The notes under the pieces were generated by a model. The model was not told the DNA's origin, searched no databases, and saw nothing but the letters and a program-made list of their open reading frames with translations. 64,000 bases of DNA. Origin: Polytrichum commune (taxonomy: Eukaryota; Streptophyta; Polytrichopsida; Polytrichales; Polytrichaceae). The first letter of the stretch is position 1, and each line of letters opens with the position of its first letter. The position numbers and the translations under genes are program-made. The stretch is taken from positions 51,236,758 to 51,300,757 of the forward strand of contig OX485805.1 of NCBI GenBank assembly GCA_950295325.1, in the 5' to 3' direction. Below, in pieces: positions 22,900-34,265 of the stretch.

Positions 22900-23718
22900 A
22901 ACTGAAGCACAAGAACCTACCAGATTTCCCTAGCTTGAAAGCAGTCCTAGAATTTGTGTTAAACAAACTCATTTGTGTTGGGGAGACAAAATATGCATTG
23001 TTGAAAATGGAAGTTTGGGCAATGCAAGCTCTTTGTTCATTAACCACAACCACTTCATGTCAAATTAACCACATGAAGGCAACCTCCTTACTAGAGCAAA
23101 GAGGGTCTCAAACTTTTGATCGATAAAATCTATAGTTTCCATCTAGATAGCCTTGTCACTTCTCCACCACATGGGAAAGGGCATATACCTTGTTGATGAT
23201 GGAGTCTCTATTGAACCTGGTGGTGTATTGAAGAAGCCAATGATCATCCAACCATCTCCAATAATCGGGATCCCAAGTAAGGGTGAAAACCTCCCCATAT
23301 AGAAAAACATTTTCATGCTTCTTTTGCCTTGTAGTCGTGTGTATCACTCCAACCACTTGTAAAAAACTATGCCAAAAAGATTTGCAGTTGAATTCAGCTG
23401 AGGGTTTTATGACTAGCCGGTTTGCAGTTGTTAAACGATTGCATATTTGTTTTGGTGGGTTTAGCATATGAAATTTTAGGAATTTGTGGGGCATGTAGTA
23501 TACCGTTTGAAAGGTCTTGAAAATATGTTTCCAACAGTATATAACACGCCCCATATAAATTTAAGTCATAGTTGAAGAAAATAAAGTAAATTATTCTATA
23601 GTCATTTAGTGATTGCAAATTACGCTGGTCAAGAAAGTTGCAACCAATTTCAGTTGCAATTTGTTTGAGCATAGTTTACTACTAGTGAACATTTTGAAAG
23701 TAGCCAATTATGTCAAAT
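22900..23718. other. Unrecognised, with a 132-codon minus-strand open frame
   Basis: The minus frame 23554-23156 is unusually long for this area and includes EVFTLTWDPDYWRWLDDHWL and TRFNRDSIINKVYALSHVVE. The Trp-rich segment looks protein-like, but I cannot assign a family. It could be an old retroelement piece that the adjacent LTR-like element A has cut into. Confidence 0.3.
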
Positions 23719-24088
23719 GTGGGTATGAGCCCAAAATGAGTGCTCATATTTGTTTTATGTTTAGAATTTATTTAGAATTGCATTTGGAGTGTTATTGAAA
23801 CAATCAAAAGTATAAAAAGAGTGAGGCTTGGTGTGGTTTATGTTTTAGGCTTTAAGCCTATTTTGTGTGGTTAAGTAGAAGCTTAGTGATATTAGGGAGT
23901 GTTGTGGTTAAGTGAGTAGTGGTTGATGAAGCAAGAGGAAGGTCCTTGGATTTAAATGTTTGAATTAGAACATGCTCTTGTTGGTTTAAAGGGTGAAGGT
24001 TTAGTGGATAGGATAAGGTCCTACTAAGTAGGAGAGTGCTAAGGGGCTTGTGGTCTTGGGTGCCCTCTCCTCCTCCTCCTCCTCTCCT

Positions 24089-24092
<4 letters not shown>

Positions 24093-24139
<47 letters not shown>
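24093..24139. repeat. (CT)n microsatellite
   Basis: About 23 uninterrupted CT dinucleotides, preceded by TCC repeats, lie inside element A at the same relative position as the CT-rich tracts of element B (about 34824-34850). Confidence 0.9.
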
Positions 24140-24140
<1 letters not shown>

Positions 24141-24242
24141 GGAGTGGGAGCTCTTAGATTAACAAAAAAGAATGTGTGAATTAGGAAGTATTTTAGTAGA
24201 ATTAGTGAGTTGTTGTTAGAGTAATTAGTGAGGGGGCTCGTT

Positions 24243-25326
24243 TGACCTTAAGTCGGACTTGTTTAATTCGGACTGGGAAGTCCCATGGTAGCGGCTGGAC
24301 TTGTTTACTTCGGACTGAGAGGCCAAGGGGCAGCTGGACTTGTTTACTTCGGACTGAGAGGCCAAAGGGCAGCTGGACCTGTTTACTTCGGACTAAGAGG
24401 CCAAGGGGCAGCTGGACTTGTTTTCTTCGGACTGAGAGGCCAAGGGGCAGCTGGACTTGTTTAATTCGGACTGAAGGCCAAGGGTAGCAGTTAGACTTGG
24501 TTAATCGGACTGGGAAGTCCCAAGGGGCAGTTGGACTTGTTTAATTCGGATTGGGAGCCCAAGGGCGGCAGCATGACTTGGTTAATCGGATTGGGAAGTC
24601 CTATGGTAGCGGCTGGACTTGTTTACTTCGGACTGAGAGGCCAAGGGGCAGCTGGACTTGTTTAATTCAGACTGAAGGCCAAGGGTAGCAGTTAGACTTG
24701 GTTAATCGGACTGGGAAGTCCCAAGGGGCAACTGGGTTTGTTTAATTCGGACTGAAGGCCAAGGGTAGCAGTTAGACTTGGTTAATCGGACTGGGAAGTC
24801 CCAAGGGGCAGCTGGGCTTGTTTAATTCGGACTGAAGGCCAAGGGTAGCAGTTAGACTTGGTTAATCGGACTGGGAAGTCCCAAGGGGCAGCTGGACTTG
24901 TTTAATTCGGATTGGGAGCCCAAGGGCGGCAGCAGGACTTGGTTAATCGGATTGGGAAGTCCTATGGTAGCGGCTGGACTTGTTTACTTCGGACTGAGAG
25001 GCCAAGGGTAACAGTTAGTCTTGGTTAATCGGACTGGGAAGTCCCAAGGGGCAGCTGGACTTGTTTAATTCGGACTAAAGGCCAAGGGTAGCAGTTAGAC
25101 TTGGTTAATCGGACTGGGAAGTCCCAAGGGGCAGCTAGACTTGTTTAATTCGGATTGAAGGCCAAGGGTAGCAGTTAGACTTGGTTAATCAGACTGGGAA
25201 GTCCCATGGTAGCGGCTGGACTTGTTTACTTCGGACTGAGAGGCCAAGGGGCAGCTGGACTCGTTTAATTCAGACTGGAAGGCCAAGGGTAGCAGCTGGA
25301 CTTGTTAATCGGATTGGGAGGCCGGG
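24243..25326 (+). repeat. 39-bp minisatellite array with 78-bp dimer structure
   Basis: The base unit is 39 bp, starting GGACTTGTTTACTTCGGACT and ending GAGAGGCCAAGGGGCAGCT, present roughly 28 times with variants. In the middle part, two variant units alternate as a dimer of about 78 bp (one with TTGGTTAATCGGACTGGGAA, the other with TTGTTTAATTCGGACTGAAG). GGACTGGGAAGTCC in one variant can fold back on itself. An 81-codon open frame at 24242-24487 is just translation of the repeat. Confidence 0.9.
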
Positions 25327-25929
25327 GATACTTAGCTAGTGGGTAGTAGAACGGGTTGGGCTTGGAGCAAGGTTACATACCTTGGAGTAGTATGGGATTT
25401 AGGCAATTGCCCAAAGGGTTGAATGTGCAATATTATGAAGGGAGAAGGAGCCTACGAGATGGACAATAGATTAGGTTATAGCTAGTTAATAGAGTTAGCA
25501 CATAACGTTAGTTAGAGGATTAGTCATTAGCAAGTTGATTGACCACTATACATTATAAGGTGGCAATAGGAGATGGACTTGTGATTGAGTTGTGTGGAAT
25601 TGTACTTGAGTGTGCTAATAGTGCCATGATATAGAAGAGTGTTTCTTAACACTTGTAATCTTGTTATGGAATAAATTGGTGTGTACGGATTGATGGGAAA
25701 TGTGATGGATTCTCACGAAGTTGGTAAGAGGGAGCTATGTGAAACGAATGTGATATCCATTCCCACACCCGGACTAGGACGCTTAAGGGTGTGTGGTTTG
25801 GCCTCACAGTGGGAGCCTTCCGTTCCCTCAAGCTCGGCAATTGGATTTCAACCATGAAGCATTGAACTGGGAGGGGAATGGAGAAGTATAAATATGAACA
25901 CATGGAGGGCAAAAGGTAGCCGAGCATTG

Positions 25930-26860
25930 CAAAGACAAAATATGATCAGTCTCAAATTCTTTGTAAGATCCAACACATCGGTTGGGATGAGGGAGGTTTG
26001 GATCACTTTCAAGGAACTAATGCCAAAGGCTATAACTTTGGCAATGATTCTAATCTAGTCATCAACAATTGTTGAACAAAGATTGAATTTTGTTTGAGCC
26101 ACAACCCAAGTACGAAAAATCTAACCTTTGGTGTCCCAAACATCATCAATGCATTGAATGGTCAATAAGGTCAAGATCCGTTGTCCACCAAATATCGGCA
26201 TGCAGACCATCAATGCAATCACGTGGTGGCAATTGGTATGTCCCTTTGACAATCACTTTCTAAGCCACACTAATATGCCCCATATTTTGGAGTTGAAACA
26301 ACTCTAGTATTGCTAATTAATAGTAAACCAATGAAGGATAACACCCAACTCCCCCCTCTGATGGGTTGCACCTCGCAAGTCATGAATAAAGCATGAGTTG
26401 AAGATTAAATTTCCCATGATCCATGGCATGAACATTCCATTTGCACAAAGGACTCATTCTGATGGCATCAAGGTACACCAATCCTAAATCATCATTTTTT
26501 TAGTGCAACATTCCTTCCAGCTAACCCTAGTGCGTGTTATGTACTCTTTGTTGAACCAAAGGTAGTTGCGGACAATGGTAAGAACTGATGGTGGACAACA
26601 AAATATGATTGGCAATTACAACCTCCTAACCATGGTGAGTTTCAGAGCTATAATAGTTGAGTTTCTTAGACATTCTTGTTGAAGAGAAATTGGTAAACAT
26701 CCAAAGTTCTAAGGTTGAGATCAAATGAAGTGTCAAGGAGTTTAGACAAGTCTCCCTCCTAAACCCACTTCCATCATATTTGGCTAGCAATGAATAAAAT
26801 TTGGGACTACCAAGGATTTTTATTATTAGTATTTTTTTTCAAGTTTATATTGGGTGTTTG
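25930..26860 (-). pseudogene. LINE ORF2 C-terminal (thumb and beyond) remnant
   Basis: The minus strand reads EVVIANHILLSTI near 26640, WFNKEYITRTRVSWKECCTK near 26550, then LGLVYLDAIRMSPLCKWNVH, matching the post-RT pattern of L1 ORF2 (W-rich hinge, VSW, then a GGLG-like and L.KW motif). It resembles the end of the RT fragment at 12590-13560. A G12-A-G9 run lies just upstream on that strand (26874-26895). Element A was inserted just to the left. Confidence 0.65.
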
Positions 26861-26895
26861 ATTAGTTAGAAAAGGGGGGGGGGGGAGGGGGGGGG

Positions 26896-27250
26896 ATGGG
26901 CACCTCAACAAATAAAAGCCAAGATAAATAAACACGTCACCTTTCCCATACAAGAAATTACTTTATTCATATAAGCAACTTTACAAGTGAAAGGCTTCAA
27001 AAACCTCATCCATAATATAATTGTGCACAATGACATATTCAAGGTGGTTGCATTGGAATTGCTAGACCCTTGCTCAAAGGATGCCAATGGCATACCACAC
27101 CTGATAGAAACAACATCACTAGAGGTAACATGTTGTGAGGGCAATTGTTGATGTTGGCAAGGACCAACATCAATAGGTTGCAACACTTACATGCACACTT
27201 CGCGTCTGCCCACTACAACCAACATTAGCAAGGCCATCGGCGACACCTTC
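26896..27250. other. No recognised gene
   Basis: A minus-strand open frame at 26905-27186 continues upstream of the LINE remnant but has no motif I recognise. It could be a further LINE part. Confidence 0.35.
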
Positions 27251-27289
27251 CATCAAATCCTCCTACAACCAACTCTCTTCTAAATCCCT

Positions 27290-28330
27290 CCTACCTAATA
27301 TCCATATTGATGGACCTCAATGGAATCACCCATGTCGGATAGGAGTAAAATTGATCACTCTTGCACATGTGATAGAGCATCCCAACAAGAGTAACACCCA
27401 AATACTTCTTCATATGAAAATGTGCCCATTGATGGGCCCTTTGCAAAATATTGATACGAGAGGGACTCAAATGATTGTTCAAGCCCACCTTCCCAAAATT
27501 TCCTTATTCTATCTTCCCTTCATTCATGTCATTGACAAAGACATTGTGGTGCATGAATTCAAAATGCTCGTCCCCGTAGTTGAAAGTATGCAACCCTCCA
27601 TCTCTCAACCTCTTGCAAGGAACAACATGGTTGGTCAGAGAATTCTCATCTCACCTCAAACAAAGCTTGATTTTCTTATTCAACAACGGTAGACTACTAA
27701 AATTCCCCTTCACAATCATTTGAAAAAGTTTTTGCGTCATTGTTTTGCAACATTCCATGGAGCACAAGCCCACAATGCATTCCTCCTCAATGAATTTTCT
27801 CAACTTCAAAAGAAGCACAATGTCACTATCCATGCCGCCCACCATAGTTGTCACATATGCCTCAACATACTTGAGAGGAGAATGAGCTCGCTCTTGTGCT
27901 TGAGAGCGAGTGAGCGCTCTCATCCACAAAGCCATGACAATTGCAATCAAAATCAACACTCACATGCAATATAGGACATTCAGCCTACAATAGAGAATGT
28001 GCAATGTCTAACGCGCTAAAAAAACATTGACAACATGCAAGCCATAATGTTGGAGACATGGGAGTAACTGGAGACGTTAGAGATGTGGGAGTCGTTGAGA
28101 CATTAGAGACATTGGTTTTGTTGGAGACGTTGGAGTTGTTGAGGAGCTTGGATATGCAAACGTTGTTGCCTTCCAAAGCAACATAGAACATTTGAAAGCA
28201 TTTGGTGGCATTTCCGCGAGATCTCCACATTGCCCTTGTTGCCATCATGACTAGGCTCCCATCCAAACCAACTACACAATTCAACCCCATAAACAACCTC
28301 CCCTTTCTTTCAAAATACACACCCAACTTT
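27290..28330 (-). pseudogene. Uncertain transposase-like remnant
   Basis: On the minus strand the 113-codon frame 28326-27985 contains LNCVVGLDGSLVMM and, about 30 residues on, MFYVALEGNN. This is reminiscent of the GLDG...VEGEN spacing around the first Asp of MULE transposases. Further minus frames follow (27959-27651, 27488-27291) with stops between. A short run of GTTGGAGAC(G/A)TT-like repeats interrupts the frame near 28070-28140. The family call is a guess. Confidence 0.25.
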
Positions 28331-31189
28331 CAAAATAAGCTCTGGAACACAAAGAACTAGCAAACTCTCAATAGAAAGTTTTCTCAAAGAAGGATGAAAC
28401 CCAAGATTTTGTCTCTCTTTGAGGGACTTTACGGATAACTCCAGTGTAACTTGTGATTTTTTAATTGACATATGTGGGACCTATATTTGTAAGATCTTGA
28501 CCAACATCGGACATAACCGCTCCTATTTTTAAGTTTAAAATGTGGAACTATAAACATGAAATGAGTCATGATGTTAATCCAAGAATGTAAACATCAATCA
28601 ATCAAACTAACGGAGCAAAGTCAACCATTTTGTAGATGTTTGATGCAATCCATTTTGGGATCCCTTTGCATAACATAGGAATGGGTGATCAAATTATTTG
28701 TTCAAGAAAGCAAATAAAGTTTGTCATAACATTATCTAGCTAAATATGTACGTTTGGTGGGACCAAGAATAAGTCAAATTTTATTTGGAATTATACTCTA
28801 TTTATTATTTCAACATAGCAATACACTGACAAATTCAATCTGATAAACTTGAGTGAAGTAGTGTCAATGATATTATTAGAATGAAACATATAATAGCAAC
28901 CAAGTGATGTTTTGGTCATTGCACCAAAAAAATACATGGGTTTAGAATTAATACAAGGATGTACGAAAACCTTTGTCAAAGAGCCATGTCAAAAGGGGAC
29001 TAGACTGGACTCTGGAGACACGACCAATGGACAAAATTGATGATTATTTCTAGGATCCTTGTGATCTCCCTCTCAGCCTCGGCTCCAGGTAATTGGGTGC
29101 ACATGTGGTGTATTTATTAATGAATAGAGTCTTCGGACCATATTTGACTGACAAGAAAGAAAGAAAGAAAGGGATCATATCTCCCATGTTTTAAGCATTT
29201 ATTGTTATTTGATTTTTATCATACAATGTTGGTTTTCCAATACTCAGGGTTGTTTTACACACATACCAAGAGTTGTGATCATCAAAATCTAAGGGCTTTT
29301 AAAAATAATTCATAGGTTGTATTATGTGAAATTGATGGGCCCTCAAACTAAATGTAAAGTGTAAGGTGGATAGTGTTGAAGGACCGCAACATAATTTCAA
29401 TTTCGGGTTTCCATTGTGATAATATAATATTTTTAGAAGCCAATGGTAATATAATTCATTATCATGGTCCCAAGATTTGTGTTAGGCCCAACTCTTTTTG
29501 AAGAGCCTAACACAATATCTGGTAGACCATGAAACATTAACCACTTGCTACTATGTAGGAAGCCATGTAGACTTTCATCCATTCAAATTTCTTTGGTCCC
29601 TTAGGCCTTCAAGGTCTTGTTTGAAGTGCACTCATACCATCTTTGGCTTCATGACCAATCACATGATTTGGATATCAGGGGTCAAGGACCCTCAAGCTCT
29701 AGTATAAAGTGACCCTCATATTTTAGGACATTGTAGAATTGTTGTAGTGTGCAAGACATTACTTATTAGAAATTAAGATAGAATTGAATCTATGTGCAAT
29801 CACTTAATGTGGACTTTAGATTTCTAGAGAGATTGTTTTCTTTGAAAGTGGTGGCAAATACTATGTGCAAGAAGTCTCAAGATCTTTACAAAGCGAGAGG
29901 TATTTTTATGCACATTGCTCACTTTAATAGTGTTCTTATATGCATGTGCAATGATGCATGTAGAAGTCCCCATTTTTGGGTGACAAATATTTTAGTAAAA
30001 CACTTTATCTCACAAAAATATTCAATTAAAACAATCATAACATTATTCAATTGCATGTTAGTATCCCATTCTATATTGAGAATGTGACATGGGCAACCAC
30101 TGTATTACCTTCATGGGAAGAATATGATGCCGGCACAAATAATGAATAGTGATAGTATGAATAGTATGAATATTGTGAAGAATATTGGTGTTTCCAATGA
30201 TAGTGTTGATATGCATAATATTTGTAGGGAATAATTATGAGATGAACAATGTCTCTTGCGAGTATTCATGGGATGAATAGTGTTTCCTGCACATAGTGCT
30301 TGAAGTATAACTCTATCAAAATTTCCAAGTTCAACCTTGATGTGTGAATACCATATGAATATTCTTACTATGTTTGCAGCCACAGAATATATTGGCATAT
30401 TCCAAGGTCATGGAACCGACTCACATGGCTGAATAATGTTATGCTACTTTGATGGCACTCAAATATGTCTTGACAATATTAGGTAGAATGATATGTAAAG
30501 AATACACACTAATATGTGCAATTGGGTTGCCTCAAAGTAATATAATGATATTCCATACTATCTTGAATTTTTACTTCCACAATTTGAAAATTTTATTTAT
30601 TTATTTACTGTGGTTGCTATATGGATGAATAAACAAAAATATTAGTTTTTGTGCTAAGGTTTTGACCCATGGTAAATTGCATGTATATAGGGGCAACCTT
30701 TTTGCGAATGCAACCTAATGTAGAATGTGCTAATTCCAACCCCTACTTAGAGCGTCTTGATGCATGCCACCTAATCCCGTACACATGAGCACACCTACAA
30801 CTATCCAATTTTCTTTGGCACAAAGCAGGCGGATTTGGGTGAAAAGCGGGGACGTTTTGGTATAATGTGGGGTAGGTTTTGGTCAAGTGTCAGAATGTAG
30901 CTAAGGATGGATTACTTATATGTTTTAATCCCGCATCCAAGAACAGCCAAGGGATCAAATTTTTATTGGGTGGAGTGTTAGTTTCAGTGTGAAGATGGTT
31001 TGAACAAAGGTTGGGGATGGTCTAGGAGAAAGTGAGGATGGTTTTGGAGGTAAAAATGGGGGCCATTTGCAATGGGAAAACCAAACCATTGGTCTACAGA
31101 GGGATTTAGGAGGCTAGGGGTAAGTCACAACTTCAAAATTTTGTAGTATAATGATATGATATGTAGTTTATTCTACTTGTGTTTCTAAC

Positions 31190-31190
<1 letters not shown>
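28331..31190. other. No recognised gene or element
   Basis: The sequence is AT-rich. Open frames at 29498-29707, 29794-30087 and 30398-30111 (minus) have no motif. The region around 30150-30310 has loosely repeated ATGAATAGT words. No ends or duplications were found. Confidence 0.4.

Positions 31191-31191
<1 letters not shown>

Positions 31192-31221
<30 letters not shown>
31192..31221. repeat. (GA)n microsatellite
   Basis: About 15 uninterrupted GA units. Confidence 0.9.
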
Positions 31222-31223
<2 letters not shown>

Positions 31224-31725
31224 ACGATTCACCTTGATCATAATTGCTTGCTCATATGTAAATCCCATAAGGGTTTATTGAGCATGGTATGGGGCAAATG
31301 CTATTGCCTCTTGTTGAAGGTGGTCATTATGAGTAACCAAATTAAGAAGAAATTAAAGTGTGTATCACTATGTGTATCTCTAGAGTGGATTTTATGAGGG
31401 TAGGATATTTATAGTTCTCGTAACATGTGTTGGATTTGATTCCAAGGGTTGGTAGGTTAATTTTGTGTCTAAAATAATTTCTTGGACACCTGGTTGTAGG
31501 GTTCGTTCTTGGAATTTTGGTGTTGGTAGAGGTTTTTGGTGGTATCTTAGGTGGGGGTTATTGGTTGTTGATGGTTTTGTCAATATGTCTTGTACCCCTT
31601 GGGTCGCCTCAGATGTCCTCCTAGCCCTATTTCCTACTAGTGTTGTGCACACCCTACCTAAAACATTGTAGGTATCTTGTAGCTATCTTCACACATTGGT
31701 GCTCAAATGTTGTCGCGCTACTCCT

Positions 31726-32065
31726 CGTAGGTCTCCACGGATATAGGGCCACGAGTCTTTTGCCACGATCCCCCCTTTGGAATACCTTATTTACTATATG
31801 CTTCCTCCAGAGATAGATAGATAGAAACTCCGGTCCCTTTTAAGGGGCCGGCGTGAATAAAGTGTCCGTTCGTAATGCCAATGACCCGATGCCCACGTAG
31901 GTCTCCACGGATATAGGGCCACGAGTCTTTTGCCATGATCCCCCCTTTGGAATACCTTATTTACTATATGCTTCCCCCATAGATAGATAGATAGAAACTC
32001 CGGTTCCTTTTAAGGGGCCAGCGTGAATAAAGTGTCCGTTCGTAATGCCAATGACCCGATGCCCA
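31726..32065. repeat. Two tandem copies of a 170-bp unit
   Basis: The unit begins CGTAGGTCTCCACGGATATA and ends CCCGATGCCCAC; the second copy starts exactly 170 bp after the first (31896). Only a handful of substitutions separate them, so the duplication is young. Each unit contains (GATA)3-4 and a CCTTTTAAGGGGCC inverted motif. The unit overlaps the presumed 3' part of the SINE to its right. Confidence 0.85.
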
Positions 32066-32345
32066 CCGGACAAGGGGACATTGGGACAATACTACTCTCC
32101 CCTTTCGAGGATGGACACTATAGTGACACACTATACTAGTTCCTAGCTAGCCACTAGTGTCTTGAAGATACCGGACATGGTAATCCCCCCAAAGGACTTT
32201 AGGTACCCATACAACAAGGTCCAAGGACCCCCCACCATAGTTGGGTGGACTAAGGTGGTGAGCACCACGCCGGCATGGGGAATAGAACCCACAACCTCCT
32301 CATTGGGGGCCATGAACCCTAACCACCAAGCCAAGGCCCGTGGTG
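31870..32345 (-). mobile_element. tRNA-derived SINE
   Basis: On the minus strand the head has an A-box-like TGGCTTGGTGG (32323-32333) and a B-box-like GGTTCTATTCC (32279-32289), spaced as in tRNA genes, within a weakly tRNA-like 5' part starting near 32345. The body continues leftward, and the likely 3' end is the TTTCTATCTATCTATC tail near 31978-31996. Boxes A and B are internal RNA polymerase III promoter elements. Each box has about one mismatch to consensus. The left limit is approximate because of the 170-bp duplication. Confidence 0.6.
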
Positions 32346-33120
32346 CCTTATGCTTCCTCTATGCATACTTGCTGTGCTTGTTGTTGCGCATAATCACAAG
32401 ATGATTATGCTTTAGTTCCTATAGCGGCGTGGCATGTTGATTTGAGTGTCCTGCTTGAGAAGTGGGGGATTCTGTAGCTTCGTAAATTTTAAAAATTTCC
32501 ACGAAATCCGCAACATCTTTTTGGATGGTGGTTGCTATCCTTTTTGGGTCACCATGGCCAGCTAAAAGCAGAGAAATCACTGAAATGGTCATTAGTTAGA
32601 TAAAACTTTGCAATTGACCACCCAAGTAAATGACCTTTCCGTTGTGCCACCATTTTGTGGATAGTATAGGCAAATAGTTTGAGTACTTAGACCTCGGAAT
32701 TGAAAACTGCTTGAAGTCATTTCCATTGCTTATTTTGGGGTTTTAATAGCTACAAAAGTGTAAAAATAGTCATTGCTTACCCGTCTAGGTCAATTGCAAG
32801 ATTTTTGAGTTTGAAACAAAGTAATAGATGTTCTTATGTGTGCCCATATCTGGAGTTGGTCATATTGGTTGATTATAGTACATTTTTGAGTCAAACACAA
32901 CCACAAATCATAGTCAAATAATAACATGGATGTCAACCTTGTCCTTCGAGAAACCATTCAAAGAAACCAGGTTAATAGTGGTGAGATGGTCCCACAACTG
33001 TTGCAAACCTATGTTGTCACATGCTTATTCTAGTTGGCCATGCACATGGCTTGTACCAGAGCTATGTTGTCCATATTTGGTCTTGCTTGAGACGTTTCTT
33101 GATGTTTTTGCAGGTGCTCC
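32346..33120. other. No recognised gene
   Basis: A short open frame at 32930-33187 has no motif, and no repeats or element ends were identified. Confidence 0.4.
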
Positions 33121-33123
33121 AAC

Positions 33124-33955
33124 TCACCTACATGCAATGGGCAATGTTTTCATACATTCCCTTATGAAACCCAATTCAGACTTTTGAGTGTTAGTTTTGG
33201 CAAATTTGGATGGCACGTTGTCAATGAGTGACAACATTGAAGCCATTGTTTGGGTTGAGGTGGCTATGGGTAGAGGCCCGAGACTAAAGGCATCTGGTGA
33301 GGATGGAACCATGAACTTGGGGGGGGGGGGGGGGGGTTTGACAAAATAAGGCTTACCATAACTGGTGGTCGATGGGGGCCTCTTTGGTTTGGAGGTCGTG
33401 CTGCATGTAGCCATGCATATGAGAAGAGCTTCTCCCAAGTCCTAGTGTTATTGCTTCTCTTCCTTTTTAGCAAGGGCCATTGATTTTCCCTACTTTTGTA
33501 GAGGGGAAGATCCTTGCTCGTGGTTTGGTATCTCTTTCCTAGTCCACGGTCTGTCCCATTGCTTAAGGTGCCATTGGGTATTATGGGTGCAAGAGTAGAC
33601 TGAAGGCAATGCCCCCCCCCCCCACCCCTTTGGATAAGATTGATTTCTTTCAACATATGATTTAGCAACATTATGTCCCAATTCATGCATGGTTTCAAAG
33701 TACTGTGATGATTTTTGCTAGGGTTTGTTTACTAATGTAGGTGTACTTCTTCTTCATCCTCATCGACTCATTCAATGCTTTGAACATGTATTCCCACCAG
33801 TCTAGCACTCTTGTGCAATGATACCCACTTTGGTCCTTGTAGAAGTTGCTAGTATTGAAGTAAATATTCTCAAACCGTTCCTCCACGTGTAATTTAGGGA
33901 GATGAAGAGGGTTGGGCCAATTAGAGAGGATTGCAAATCTTACCCTCTCTGCCAT
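33124..33955 (-). pseudogene. Unrecognised minus-strand coding-like remnant
   Basis: A chain of overlapping minus frames runs from 33955 to 33124. The first (86 codons) contains RFAILSNWPNPLHLPKLHVE and YHCTRVLDWWEYMFKALNES; a later one ends with TMASMLSLIDNVPSKFAKT. Two homopolymers (C12 at 33612-33623, G18 at 33319-33336) interrupt the chain and probably shift the frame. It could be an old gag-like or host gene piece; I cannot name a family. Confidence 0.3.
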
Positions 33956-34265
33956 AATTCGGGGAGTGAGATGTATGGTTTGACCTCCTATTTGGGAGAC
34001 GACTTTGGCTAGTCCGAATCATACTAATCCCACCATCAATAACCCGAGCTGTTACATTTGGTTTCATTTGTGGTTGTATAGACTTTGTTACCCAATGGTG
34101 ATAACAAACTTACCACCTCCAAGTCCCTACCACTTCAATGTAACCTCAATGTCTGTCCAAGTAGGGATGTTCATGCAATATGGAGAGAGGTTTCTGGGTT
34201 ATTTAGGCATAGTGATGAAATGTTCTTTGTTTATGGCCCCTAAGTTTCTCTCTGTTTACCCATGG

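Larger units (their letters stand above)
23724..25808 (+). mobile_element. LTR-like element A (solo LTR or non-autonomous), 2085 bp, TSD GTGGG
   Basis: It starts TATGAGCCCAAAATGAGTGC and ends GGTTTGGCCTCACA, giving TG...CA-type ends (the first TG mutated to TA). A perfect 5-bp duplication GTGGG lies at 23719-23723 and 25809-25813. A TATAAAAAGAG box starts at 23811, 87 bp inside the left end. AATAAA lies at 25670-25675, about 138 bp from the right end. The interior holds a (CT)n run and a 39-bp minisatellite. Elements B, C and D share the ends and signals. No PBS, gag or pol is present. Confidence 0.85.

Noticed and set aside
24242-24487. 81-codon repetitive ORF (TCLLRTERP repeats)
   Set aside because: It is translation of the 39-bp minisatellite, whose unit is a multiple of three; it breaks as soon as units vary.
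24243-25326. CRISPR-like array
   Set aside because: Units are contiguous and variable with no unique spacers, in a plant nuclear context.
32279-32333. Functional tRNA gene
   Set aside because: A- and B-box words are present, but the acceptor and anticodon stems do not pair; it fits a tRNA-derived SINE head.
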